From: DATMER01 sp034667225
Lineage (GTDB): Bacteria > Acidobacteriota > Thermoanaerobaculia > Multivoradales > UBA5704
Reading direction: 5' to 3'
DNA: 64,000 nucleotides
NCBI GenBank assembly: GCA_034667225.1
Contig: JAXDKG010000004.1
Location: forward strand, 186,001 to 250,000
A model generated the notes under the pieces. The model was given only the letters and a program-made list of their open reading frames with translations. It was not told the origin of the DNA and did not search any database. Shown here one piece after another: positions 7,557 through 15,282 of this stretch (the stretch's first letter is position 1; the number at the start of each line of letters is the position of its first letter). A program made the position numbers and the translations under genes.

Positions 7557-8202
7557 ATCGGTCGCTTGCCAAAGCCTATCGGCGGTTCTCCAAAAGTTAT
7601 AGGCTGCTCGCCAAACCTCATCGGCGGCTGCCTTGGCGTATCGGCGGCTCGCCTCAAGCTATCGGCGGCTCCTTGAAACCTATCGGCCATCCGCCAAGGT
7701 CCATCGGCAGCTCGGCATGGCCTATCGGCGGCCGCCAAAACTCATCGGCGGCTCGGCTCAACCTGTCGGCGGCTCCCCATAACCCATCGGGGGCTCGCCA
7801 AACTCATTACCGGCTCGCCAAAACCCATAGCCGACTCCCTGCAAGCTATCGGCGTGTCGCCAAAGGCCATCGGGGTTCGCCAAATCCCATTGGCGTCTCT
7901 CCGCAACCCATTGGCGCCGCTCCGAAACTCATCGGCGCCCGGCTACAACTCATTGGACGCCGCCAAACTGTTTCGGCCTACTGCCAAGACTCATGGCCGC
8001 GGCCCAAAACCTCATAGCCGGCCGCCGATCGCTTACGGGGACGCGCCGATGACTTTCGGCAAGCCGCCGATACCTTTCGTCGGCTCGCCAATGTCTTGCG
8101 CCGACCTCCCGAAACGTATTTCCACGCGGCAATGGGTTTCGCCGAGACGCCGAGACCTTCCAAGGAGCCGGCAAACAGGTTACCGGCCGCTCTGACGGCT
8201 AT
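7557..8202. repeat. Degenerate tandem array 1 (31 units, about 21 bp)
   Basis: Contiguous units of 19-22 bp, mostly 21, with early-unit consensus ATCGGCGGCTCGCCAAAACC. Most units carry a small inverted repeat (GGCG..CGCC) followed by an A-run. No two units are identical, and later units keep the spacing while losing the sequence. No spacers of constant length separate repeats, so it is not CRISPR. It has no convincing coding frame. It begins 78 bp upstream of the -35 of the copy-1 promoter. Confidence 0.85.
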
Positions 8203-8585
8203 CCGGAAGCCCTGAAGTCATCGCCGGTCAGGCGGATAGACTCTTCCGCGACGGCATTCCCTCTCGGCAACAGGCCGAAGGCCATGACCGGCACGGCCAA
8301 CGGATCTGGCGGTCGTTGGGCCGGGTGAGGCCGACCACGTTTGAAGCAAAGTAGCGCCTATCGGGGCTCACCCAGGGCTCCTCCTTCTCCAACTGTCGGC
8401 CGGTCCAGCCCCGGGGAGCGCTGGACGCACCGAGGTGCCGGATCCCATGCAGATCGAAATCCCTCTTGGTGCCGATGTCGGTGCCGGAGGGAAGCCAAGG
8501 GAGTCGTTCGCTCAGCAGCCATTGGGAAAGGCCCGGGCCTATCCAGAGACGGATCGCTTCGTCTGCGATCAGGCCCGAGTGCGCA
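8203..8585. other. Intergenic stretch with no supportable gene
   Basis: Between array 1 and permease copy 2. Weak 21-bp periodicity may continue to about 8330. A minus-strand frame stays open across it from within the permease gene, but that frame is a shadow there and the remainder matches nothing I know. Could be a gene remnant. Confidence 0.4.
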
Positions 8586-9026
8586 TTCAACCTGAGCTGA
8601 CGGACCAGGCGCTCATGGCTCTGGACAGTCAGTATCTTCGTTGCCTTCACCGAGTGCGTTCCGAGCCGACGTTGCCAAGGCCTCGTACTTCCGGCGAAAG
8701 GCGTCGAGTTCCTCTTCTTCCATCTCTTCCAAGTCGAGCAGAGCATTGTGCGCACCCTTGGTTGCCCTGATCAACTCATCAAGCTTGATCTGAATGGCCT
8801 CGGTGTCTCGGTTCTGCGTGTTCTGGATCAGGAAGACCATCAAGAACGTGACGATCGTCGTTCCCGTGTTTATGACGAGCTGCCAGGTATCGCTAAACCC
8901 AAAGACTGGTCCAGTGACGATCCAAACTACGATCACCGCGAGGGCCAACGCAAAGGTTCTCGGCCTGCCGCAGAAGTGTGATGCTGATTTCGCAAATCCG
9001 GAGTACCGCGTGGCAGTACGCATCAA
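8586..9026. repeat. Direct repeat, permease block copy 2
   Basis: Partner of 5761-6203. At this end the boundary reads ATTCAACC; on the minus strand GTTGAAT, which fits the integron core GTTRRRY, whereas copy 1 reads GTTGAAG. Confidence 0.93.
8613..9023 (-). CDS. Low-affinity iron permease family protein, copy 2
   Basis: A 136-residue near-twin of the product of 5789-6199, with the same two membrane helices and the GFSDTWQLVINTGTTI signature; five substitutions, mostly conservative. Its ATG at 9023 overlaps the stop of the isochorismatase-fold gene as TGATG, so the two are translationally coupled and probably one operon from the promoter at 9672-9644. This arrangement looks like the ancestral one, since coupling is tight here and absent at copy 1. 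A GTG three codons upstream is an alternative start inside the upstream gene. Confidence 0.85.
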   Translation of the reverse strand: MRTATRYSGFAKSASHFCGRPRTFALALAVIVVWIVTGPVFGFSDTWQLVINTGTTIVTFLMVFLIQNTQNRDTEAIQIKLDELIRATKGAHNALLDLEEMEEEELDAFRRKYEALATSARNALGEGNEDTDCPEP

Positions 9027-9586
9027 AGGCACCTCAACAACTCTATTATTTCCTGGTTGGTCATAAACGGCGCAATATAGTCGTCGAGGTAGCGCCGAGT
9101 GATCTCGTGGTGCTCCGGATCATAGGAGTAGACACAATCGCCGGCGATACGTACGGTGAGATCGCGTTGATAGGCATCGATAGCCGTTGTTCGGATACAA
9201 GCGTGAGTATTTATTCCTGCAACAACGAGTGTGAGGGGTTGGCGAACAGCGAGGAGCTGATCCAGGTCGGTGCCAAAGAAGGCGCTATAGCGTTTCTTAA
9301 CTATGATGGTCTCGGAGGGAAGGCGGTCTAGCTCCGGGAGGATCTCACAGCCGTCAGTACCAGCGATCGTTATCCGTATGCCGCGATTGCGCATGCCCAT
9401 GAAGGCGTCGGAGAGATCGGGAGCGAATTCTTGCCGGACCCAGAATACCGGCTGGGCGTGTGCGCGAAATGCGGAGGTGAGCTCGTTGGTGGACTTGACC
9501 AGCTCATTCCGACAGGCTGCGAGGGTCGCATGCAGTCGAAAAAAGTCATTGAGCATGTCGATCACGAGCAACGCTACGGTGTTCAT
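9023..9586 (-). CDS. Isochorismatase-fold cysteine hydrolase
   Basis: A 187-residue single-domain protein of the isochorismatase-like superfamily. The catalytic triad is visible: Asp10 in LLVIDMLNDFF, Lys97 or 98 in IIVKKRYSAFFG, and Cys130 in GINTHACIRTTA. Family members hydrolyse amides or ethers (nicotinamide, N-carbamoylsarcosine, isochorismate); the substrate here cannot be told. No signal peptide, so cytoplasmic. It overlaps the start of permease copy 2 by one base. The 88-bp promoter block lies 29 bp upstream. Such hydrolases are frequent in integron cassettes, but no attC is visible next to this one. Confidence 0.88.
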   Translation of the reverse strand: MNTVALLVIDMLNDFFRLHATLAACRNELVKSTNELTSAFRAHAQPVFWVRQEFAPDLSDAFMGMRNRGIRITIAGTDGCEILPELDRLPSETIIVKKRYSAFFGTDLDQLLAVRQPLTLVVAGINTHACIRTTAIDAYQRDLTVRIAGDCVYSYDPEHHEITRRYLDDYIAPFMTNQEIIELLRCL

Positions 9587-9614
9587 AAGTTCAAGTCAAG
9601 CTTCACGCCGAACG

Positions 9615-9702
9615 CCAAGATGCACAGAAACATAGACTTAGCAAGTCTACGTCCGTCACCGGGGGCTGTCAATCAGGACGGCTAGTATCCCGGCCGCTGC
9701 AG
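9615..9702 (-). repeat. 88-bp promoter block, copy 2
   Basis: Partner of 7422-7509, same orientation. The two blocks diverge immediately outside these limits on both sides. Confidence 0.9.
9644..9672 (-). promoter_or_regulatory. Sigma70-type promoter, copy 2
   Basis: Minus strand: TTGACA (9672-9667), 17-bp spacer, TAGACT (9649-9644). Predicted transcript start about 50 bp before the isochorismatase-fold gene. Confidence 0.72.
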
Positions 9703-9753
9703 CATCAGAACCAGCCGTAGCCGCCCGAGAATTTGCCGATATAGACTCTCCCG

Positions 9754-10941
9754 GTGCCACTCTCCAAGCTTGCGCGACCGCTCGTTCTCCTCTTTCTGCT
9801 CGCCGGGTGCGTCCCGAAGTACTCGGGCCTGCCGGAACGGCCTCCGGCCGCGCCGCCCTCGGTGCCCGTGGTCTTCGTGCCCGGGGTCACCGGAGTCGTC
9901 CTCCGGGATTCAAAGACGGGTGAGGTGGTCTGGGGAGAAGGCAAAAACCTTCTGGGTCCCGACGACGACGGCTCCCGACTGGCCCTCGGTCCTCAGGATG
10001 TCCTCGAGCCTGTGGGCCCCATCGATCAGCTCAGCGTCTTCGGCATCCACAAGCCGATCTACGGCCCTCTCCGCGAGTTGCTCATCCGGGCAGGCTACGT
10101 CCCGGAAGAAACGCTCTTTTTCTTTGGCTACGACTGGCGGCGCGACCTGATGGAGAGCGCCGGGCGGCTGCGCCGGCAGCTGGAGGAGATACGGCGCAAG
10201 CAAGGGCGCGAAACGCTCGAGGTTGATCTGGTGTGCCAGTCGAGCGGCGCCCATTTGTGCCGGTATCTGGCGAAGTACGACCTGCCTGCGGGTCTTGCGG
10301 TTCGCCGGCTCATCCTCGTGGGAGCTTCGAACGGCGGGAGCCTGCGCATCCTCCGCGAACTCGACCGTGGCCGGCGCTATGTTCCATTGGTGGGCCGTTT
10401 CATGAGCCCCGACGTTCTGTTCACGTTTCCGTCCCTCTTCCAGGATCTCCCCATCTATCGCCGCGACCTGTTCCTGGATGACAAGGGACAGCCGCTGGAC
10501 GTCGACCTGTGGGACCCCGAGAACTGGCGTCAGTACGGCTGGTCCACCCAGGGCCGGGATGCGGAGCTCCGTCGCGTTCTTTCCGGCGCGCGGCGTTTCC
10601 AGGATTTGCTGCACGCGGACACTCCCCGCTTCGGAAACACCCGGGTTTATGTCGTGGGGAGCACGGACCAGCCGACTCCGGACCGCGCCATCCTGGTGCG
10701 GAGCGGGAAGGAATGGAAAACCTTTTTCACTGGCGATGCCTGGCTGCACCGGCGTCCCACGCTCGAAGCGCTGGCCACGGCAGAGGGAGATGAGCACGCG
10801 GCCGTGGCGAGCCAGGATTGGCTATCGCCCCAGGAGAGGGCCGCCCTCGCGCTGCCGCCCCGCCGCGTCAAGGGCGGCCACTTCGAAGCCCTGCTGACGG
10901 TCGAGGCCGGGCGATTCCTTCTGGAAGCGCTGAGCCCATGA
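9754..10941 (+). CDS. LCAT-like lipase/acyltransferase lipoprotein
   Basis: A 395-residue protein with a lipoprotein signal ending LLAGC (Cys19) and an alpha/beta-hydrolase domain resembling lecithin:cholesterol acyltransferase. Evidence: VVFVPGVTG near 39-47 (oxyanion strand), FFFGYDWRRD near 122-131, and the nucleophile elbow CQSSGAH with Ser163 at the G-x-S-x-G position, although the first Gly is Cys. A likely catalytic His lies in VKGGHFEAL near the C-terminus. The start is GTG 9754, giving a complete lipobox signal. Its stop overlaps the next hydrolase as ATGA, so both are one operon. Lipid substrate is inferred. Confidence 0.82.
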   Translation: MPLSKLARPLVLLFLLAGCVPKYSGLPERPPAAPPSVPVVFVPGVTGVVLRDSKTGEVVWGEGKNLLGPDDDGSRLALGPQDVLEPVGPIDQLSVFGIHKPIYGPLRELLIRAGYVPEETLFFFGYDWRRDLMESAGRLRRQLEEIRRKQGRETLEVDLVCQSSGAHLCRYLAKYDLPAGLAVRRLILVGASNGGSLRILRELDRGRRYVPLVGRFMSPDVLFTFPSLFQDLPIYRRDLFLDDKGQPLDVDLWDPENWRQYGWSTQGRDAELRRVLSGARRFQDLLHADTPRFGNTRVYVVGSTDQPTPDRAILVRSGKEWKTFFTGDAWLHRRPTLEALATAEGDEHAAVASQDWLSPQERAALALPPRRVKGGHFEALLTVEAGRFLLEALSP

Positions 10942-11714
10942 AGTGGCAGACGATTCATCGCTGGTGGGTCCGGATCGGCAGCGTCGCTCTGATCGTGTTC
11001 CTCGCCTGGAACCTGATCGCTTTCCAGGCTTGGGGAGTACCGGACTCGTCGCTGCGTAGCGACGGCTGCATCTCGGTCGAGGAGAATACCGACATGATCC
11101 GGTTCCAGCCGTGCCGTGCGCGGCCGGTGGGCCTCGTGTTCTTTCCGGGGAGCCTCGTCGCCCCGAAGGCTTACGTTCCGTTCCTGAGGTCGGTCGCGGA
11201 GGCGGGCCATCCGGCCGTGCTCGTGAAGCTGCCTCTACGGGGCTATTCCACCGAGGCGGCCTACGCCGAGGGCGCATACCGGGCACGGAAGATCCTCGAA
11301 TCAGGAAGCTGGATGATCGGAGGGCATTCGAAGGGCGGCTTCTACGCAGCGGAGTACGCAGGCCGGAATCCGGACGCCGGCGGGGCCAGGGGCCTGATCC
11401 TCGTCGGCACCACGCATCCGCGCGACCGCGATCTTTCGGGGCTCGCGATCCCAGTCACGAAAATCCTTGCCACCCGGGACGGGATAGCGCCCCCGGAAAG
11501 GGCGCGGCGGAACGCGGCGCGGCTGCCGCCGGGAACGGCATGGGTGCTGATCCGTGGTGGCAACCACTCACAATTCGGGCATTGCGGGTTTCTGTTCGGC
11601 GACCGGTTCGCAACGATCTCCCGCGACCAGCAGCAGGGCGAGCTGGTCGCGGCAGTCGTCGCAGCGTTACGCGATCTCTCTGGCGACGCGGCCGAGCAGG
11701 CTGGCCGGCACTGA
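10938..11714 (+). CDS. Membrane-anchored alpha/beta hydrolase
   Basis: A 258-residue protein with one N-terminal membrane helix (about residues 14-32) and an alpha/beta-hydrolase domain: VGLVFFPGSLV, then the nucleophile elbow IGGHSKGGFYA (G-x-S-x-G), LATRDGIAPPE near the acid, and GGNHSQFG supplying the His. Closest in pattern to hydrolases annotated as the carboxymethylenebutenolidase/alpha-beta hydrolase group. It begins in the ATGA overlap with the LCAT-like gene, suggesting that both act on related extracytoplasmic esters. The last 48 bp overlap the convergent gene ending at 11667. Confidence 0.82.
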   Translation: MKWQTIHRWWVRIGSVALIVFLAWNLIAFQAWGVPDSSLRSDGCISVEENTDMIRFQPCRARPVGLVFFPGSLVAPKAYVPFLRSVAEAGHPAVLVKLPLRGYSTEAAYAEGAYRARKILESGSWMIGGHSKGGFYAAEYAGRNPDAGGARGLILVGTTHPRDRDLSGLAIPVTKILATRDGIAPPERARRNAARLPPGTAWVLIRGGNHSQFGHCGFLFGDRFATISRDQQQGELVAAVVAALRDLSGDAAEQAGRH

Positions 11715-12122
11715 GATCTCGAAGCTGTCTTTGCCGTCCTTGATGTAGATCTCCAGGTTGCGGCCGGCCTTTTCGATGCGGACGCTCTCGTGGTCGTTCT
11801 GGATGTCCACCAGCACGGCGTTGGGCGCATCTTCCACGGCTCGGAGAGCCTCGGCCGCGACCGGACCCCACTCGCCGAGATTGGTGCGGGCCTCCTCCCA
11901 GACGTCTCTTTCGATCAACGCGGGCAGCACGCTCAGCCCCGCATGGAGGAGAACCGCCGGCACCGGCACGTAGAGGTTCGTTCCGTCCGGGCCGGATTCG
12001 TGGACCTCGACCGTCACCAGACCGGTCTGGACGATGCTGGCGGCGAGGAGGAATCCGGACCCCATGATCAGGATTCCAACCGCTGCCATGAGAACCAGCA
12101 GGACCTTCGTGAAGGTTTTCAT
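11667..12122 (-). CDS. Exported protein, paralogue of its upstream neighbour
   Basis: A 151-residue protein with an N-terminal hydrophobic segment (about 5-30) that is a signal anchor or signal peptide. The mature part has the pattern N-L-Y-V-P-V-P-x-x-L-L, then VDIQNDHESVRIEKAGRNLEIYIKDG and ISVPASLLGRV. The same order occurs in the 194-residue protein upstream, so the two look like products of an old duplication. No known family recognised. Its ATG overlaps that gene's stop as TGATG. Its 3' end overlaps the convergent hydrolase gene by 48 bp. Confidence 0.75.
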   Translation of the reverse strand: MKTFTKVLLVLMAAVGILIMGSGFLLAASIVQTGLVTVEVHESGPDGTNLYVPVPAVLLHAGLSVLPALIERDVWEEARTNLGEWGPVAAEALRAVEDAPNAVLVDIQNDHESVRIEKAGRNLEIYIKDGKDSFEISVPASLLGRVAREIA

Positions 12123-12706
12123 CAGCGGGCCTGGCTTTCAGAGCTGGCGTCGATCCAGATGCGCACGGACTCGCCGTCGCCGGTGACCGTCACGATCTCG
12201 CCCTCGCCCTCGCGGGCCAGGGCTTTCATGGCGGCGCCCACGTTGAGCTGGTCGCCCGGGGCCGAGAGCAGCGCGTCCACGACCTTGCCCGGGATCTTCA
12301 TCTCGACCTGCTCGTCCCGGCCGGCCCCCTTGTCCTGCGCCCGCACGACCAGGTTGCCGGCGATCTTGGCGACGCGGACCTTGGAGTCGACCTCGTCGAC
12401 CGTGATGAACGTGGCATCCGGGTGCTTCCGGAGATCGGCCCAGATCGCCCGCAGATCGGACACGGTGATGTCCTCGTCGTTGAAGCGGAGCCGCCCGCTT
12501 CCCTTGCCCGAGTTGTCCGCGGGAAGGACGTTGCCCATCCTCTCGACCACGGAGATGGGCAGATTGATCGACACGCGGCCGTCCTTCGCGTCGAGGACGC
12601 GGATGTGGATCCAGAGGTCGTCGGTATCCGCGGCGTGCGCGGCGTGAGCTTGAAGGGCTCCAAGGCCCAGGGTCAGCAAGGCGATCGGCAGGTACTTCCT
12701 GATCAT
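12122..12706 (-). CDS. Secreted protein, paralogue of its downstream neighbour
   Basis: A 194-residue protein with a clear signal peptide (residues 1-26, ending AHA-AHA). The mature part contains VSINLPISVVERM, TVDEVDSKVRVAKIAGNLVV and VEMKIPGKVVDALL, the same order of motifs as the next gene, plus a C-terminal strand VTVTGDGESVRIWID. I do not recognise the family. ATG 12706 is chosen because GGAGGAG lies just upstream; a more upstream ATG would put the ribosome site inside the gene. One-base overlap with the downstream paralogue implies coupled translation. Confidence 0.78.
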   Translation of the reverse strand: MIRKYLPIALLTLGLGALQAHAAHAADTDDLWIHIRVLDAKDGRVSINLPISVVERMGNVLPADNSGKGSGRLRFNDEDITVSDLRAIWADLRKHPDATFITVDEVDSKVRVAKIAGNLVVRAQDKGAGRDEQVEMKIPGKVVDALLSAPGDQLNVGAAMKALAREGEGEIVTVTGDGESVRIWIDASSESQAR

Positions 12707-12755
12707 CGTCGTCTCCTCCTTCACTAGACAGGACGACGAGGAGCGGAAAAAGGTT

Positions 12756-13121
12756 TCACCCCTGGTCCAACCCGGCCAGCAGCCGCTTCGGAGCGACCAT
12801 CCGCCAGGCGGCGGTGACCAGGTCGGCGATCTCGTCCCAGTCCACCGGGACGTCCAGGTAGACGCCGAGCCAGCCGCGGTGGCCCACGTAGGGCGGGCGG
12901 AAGAAGCGCTCGGGATCCTGGGCGACGAGCACCTCCTGGGCGCCGTCCGGAGCGGCGCACCAGAACGCCAGCCGGTCGTCGTGATGATGGTTGGCGTAGT
13001 TCACGAAGGTCTTCTTGCCCTGGATGAACCAGGTCGGCTCGCCGTGGCTGAGCCGCTCGGTCGTCTCGGGCAGGGCGAGGCAGATCTTCCGCAGCTTTTC
13101 CAAGGGATCCTGTTTGGCCAT
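12756..13121 (-). CDS. MmcQ/YjbR-like protein
   Basis: A 121-residue cytoplasmic protein of the MmcQ/YjbR family: start LEKLRKICLALPETTERLSHGEPTWFIQGKKTFVNY (shown here by its parts LALPETTE, HGEPTWF and KKTFV), then FRPPYVGHRGWLGVYLD and DEIADLVTAAWRMVAPKRL. Family members have a CyaY-like or double-wing DNA-binding fold; their role is mostly unknown. ATG 13121 gives the family's normal length; frames extend further but without similarity. It stands alone between the paralogue pair and the divergent phosphatase. Confidence 0.88.
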   Translation of the reverse strand: MAKQDPLEKLRKICLALPETTERLSHGEPTWFIQGKKTFVNYANHHHDDRLAFWCAAPDGAQEVLVAQDPERFFRPPYVGHRGWLGVYLDVPVDWDEIADLVTAAWRMVAPKRLLAGLDQG

Positions 13122-13227
13122 GAAGGGATTCTGGCATAGGGGTGGTAATCTTGAAGCCACCGGTCCCGGCTTCAGCCAACCCAAGCAGATCGGCGCACCT
13201 GAAGCGCCGAACGAAAGGTAGACATTC

Positions 13228-14418
13228 ATGCGTTCACGCCTGATCCTTCTCCTGCCGTTGCTGCTCCTCCTCCTGGGCTGCGCCTCGGCGTCGCCCTCGC
13301 CCCCTACAGCCCCGAGTTTCTCCTGCGCCGGCTGCCCGAGCGCGCCGCCCTGGGCCAAATGCGGCTCAGGCCCGGGCCCTGGCGGCTGTGGCTACATCCC
13401 TCCAGATCAGCCAACGGGCCAGCCGCCGCCCGACCTGCCGCCCAACCCGACGTGCGACGGGGGCTATGGACGGCAGTGCGAAGACGGTTTGCCGCCGGTC
13501 GCGAACCCTTCCCCGTTCGCCTGCTCGGCCGCGGGCAGCACCCCGTGCGGCCTCGGCCCCTCCGCGCCGGGACAGATTCAGTTCGCGGTCATCGGCGACT
13601 GGGGTGACAACTGCTGCAAGCCGAGCTGTGCCAATTACGTCGCGGAAATGATCCAGGGATGGAGCGAGCGCTGGCCGCTCGACTTCATCATGACCACCGG
13701 CGACAACTTCTATCCCAATGGCGGACAGGCCGCGCTCGATCCCAACATGCAGATGTACGACTGGATCGGCCCACAGCCGGTCGCAGGCCAGACGCCGCGC
13801 TTCTTCCCCAGCCTCGGCAATCACGATCTTTACGACGGCTGCTGCGGGAAGGCGTATCAGGAATACTTCCAGGCTCTCGGCGCGGACTCCCCCACCGGCA
13901 CGCCGCGGTATTACAAGTATTCGCTGCCGGGCGGTCTCATCGATCTCTATTCGCTCAATGCCGACGTGTCCGAGCCGGACGGCAACACTCAGGATAGCGT
14001 TCAGGCGATGTGGCTCAAGGAGGAGCTTGGAAAACCGGGCGGCGCGCAATGGAGAATCGTTTTCTTCCATGAGCCGCCTTTCACGACGCACAGCTCGGGC
14101 GCGAGCCCCAACATGGACTGGCCGTTCGCGGAATGGGGAGCGACCGTGGTGCTGACCGGCCACGTCCATGCCTACGAGCGGATCGTGCGCAACGATTTCA
14201 CCTACGTCACCAATGGCATCGGCGGCGTCAAAGGTGTCGACTTCATCACGGAAGAGAATGGCTGCACGCCGATCGACGGAAGCGTGGTCCAGTACAACGG
14301 ATCGGTCGGCGCGATGATCGGCGTCGCGACCGCGGAGGAGCTGCGCTTCTGCCTCCTGGCCGTGGACCGCGATCATCCCGACGGGATCTGCGTCGACAAC
14401 TTCTCGTTCAGACGCTAG
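13228..14418 (+). CDS. Secreted metallophosphoesterase lipoprotein (purple acid phosphatase-like)
   Basis: A 396-residue lipoprotein (signal LLLLLGC, Cys18) with a Pro/Cys-rich linker (about 20-110) and a calcineurin-like phosphoesterase domain. The metal-ligand motifs are in order: GDWGDN, TTGDNFYPNG, LGNHDLYDG, FFHEPPF and LTGHVHAYER. The spacing and GDWG start resemble tartrate-resistant acid phosphatases. Likely activity: hydrolysis of phosphate esters outside the cell; substrate unknown. The linker and domain contain many Cys, suggesting disulfides. AAGG precedes the ATG. The ATP-grasp gene follows after 12 bp. Confidence 0.88.
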   Translation: MRSRLILLLPLLLLLLGCASASPSPPTAPSFSCAGCPSAPPWAKCGSGPGPGGCGYIPPDQPTGQPPPDLPPNPTCDGGYGRQCEDGLPPVANPSPFACSAAGSTPCGLGPSAPGQIQFAVIGDWGDNCCKPSCANYVAEMIQGWSERWPLDFIMTTGDNFYPNGGQAALDPNMQMYDWIGPQPVAGQTPRFFPSLGNHDLYDGCCGKAYQEYFQALGADSPTGTPRYYKYSLPGGLIDLYSLNADVSEPDGNTQDSVQAMWLKEELGKPGGAQWRIVFFHEPPFTTHSSGASPNMDWPFAEWGATVVLTGHVHAYERIVRNDFTYVTNGIGGVKGVDFITEENGCTPIDGSVVQYNGSVGAMIGVATAEELRFCLLAVDRDHPDGICVDNFSFRR

Positions 14419-14430
14419 GATGCCTGGCCG

Positions 14431-15282
14431 ATGCGGACCTGCGCCTTCCTGACCACCGACGACCTGGCCGGCTATGTGACCGACGACAAGCTCGCCGAAG
14501 GTCCCATGGCCGAGCTCGGTTGGGCCGTGGAGCATGTCCCCTGGCGCCAGTCCGGAGGGTGGGAGCGGTTCGAGGCGGTGGTCATCCGTTCGACCTGGGA
14601 TTATCACAAGCATCCCGAGGAGTTCCTCGCCGTCCTCGAAGAGATCGAATCGGGCTCCCGCCTCACCAATCCACTGGAACTGGTCCGCTGGAACGCGCAG
14701 AAGACCTATCTTCGGGACTTGGAGGCGCGCGGGCTACCGGTCGTTCCCACGGTCTGGGACCGGAGCCTTTTCGCTGAGCTTGATGCGGATGAGATCGTGA
14801 TCAAGCCGGTGATCAGCGCGAGCGCGTTCCACACTTACCGTCTGCGGAGGGGCGACCCCTGGAGCCGAGAGATGGAGGCGGCTTTCGCTGGACGGGAAGT
14901 AATGATCCAACCCTTCCTGCGCAGCATCGTCGAGGAGGGGGAGTACTCGCTTTTCTATTTCGGCGGCGACCTCAGCCACGCCGTTCTGAAGTCGCCCAAG
15001 GAGGCGGACTTCCGGGTGCAGGAGGAGCACGGCGGGCTCATCCGGCCGGTCGAGGCGCCGGCATCTCTGGTCGAGATGGGGCAGCGGATCGTGGAATCCC
15101 TGCCCATCCCGCCGCTCTATGCCCGGGTCGATCTCGCCCGCCTCGACTCGGGCAGCTACGCTCTCATGGAGCTGGAGCTGATCGAGCCGTCCCTGTACTT
15201 CCGCACCGATCCGGAATCGCCCCGCCGGTTCGCGCGGGCTTTCGCTGCCTGGATGCTCAGCTCGCCGCCAGACGCGCGGTAA
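14431..15282 (+). CDS. ATP-grasp domain protein
   Basis: A 283-residue protein resembling RimK/glutathione-synthase-type ATP-grasp ligases: VVIRSTWDYHKHPEEF near 50, RWNAQKTYLRDL near 88, EIVIKPVISASAFHTYRL near 124 (ATP Lys), MIQPFLRSIVEEGEYSLFYF near 160 and a metal-binding end ALMELELIEPSLYFR. These proteins join a carboxylate to an amine at the cost of ATP; substrates here are unknown. No signal peptide. Its 3' end overlaps the convergent gene ending at 15257 by 26 bp. Confidence 0.88.
   Translation: MRTCAFLTTDDLAGYVTDDKLAEGPMAELGWAVEHVPWRQSGGWERFEAVVIRSTWDYHKHPEEFLAVLEEIESGSRLTNPLELVRWNAQKTYLRDLEARGLPVVPTVWDRSLFAELDADEIVIKPVISASAFHTYRLRRGDPWSREMEAAFAGREVMIQPFLRSIVEEGEYSLFYFGGDLSHAVLKSPKEADFRVQEEHGGLIRPVEAPASLVEMGQRIVESLPIPPLYARVDLARLDSGSYALMELELIEPSLYFRTDPESPRRFARAFAAWMLSSPPDAR

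Noticed and set aside
7557..8202. CRISPR array
   Set aside because: Units are contiguous and diverged; there are no identical repeats with unique spacers, and no cas genes in the window.
8586..8640. Second attC site after permease copy 2
   Set aside because: A GTTGAAT core is present on the minus strand, but no matching R'' box or L-box pairing was found.
8228..8755. Minus-strand frame that could be a 175-residue gene
   Set aside because: Its first half is a shadow of the permease gene and the rest matches nothing; a remnant cannot be excluded.
5761..9702. Insertion sequence or transposon causing the duplication
   Set aside because: No transposase, terminal inverted repeats or target-site duplications are visible at the ends of the repeated blocks.
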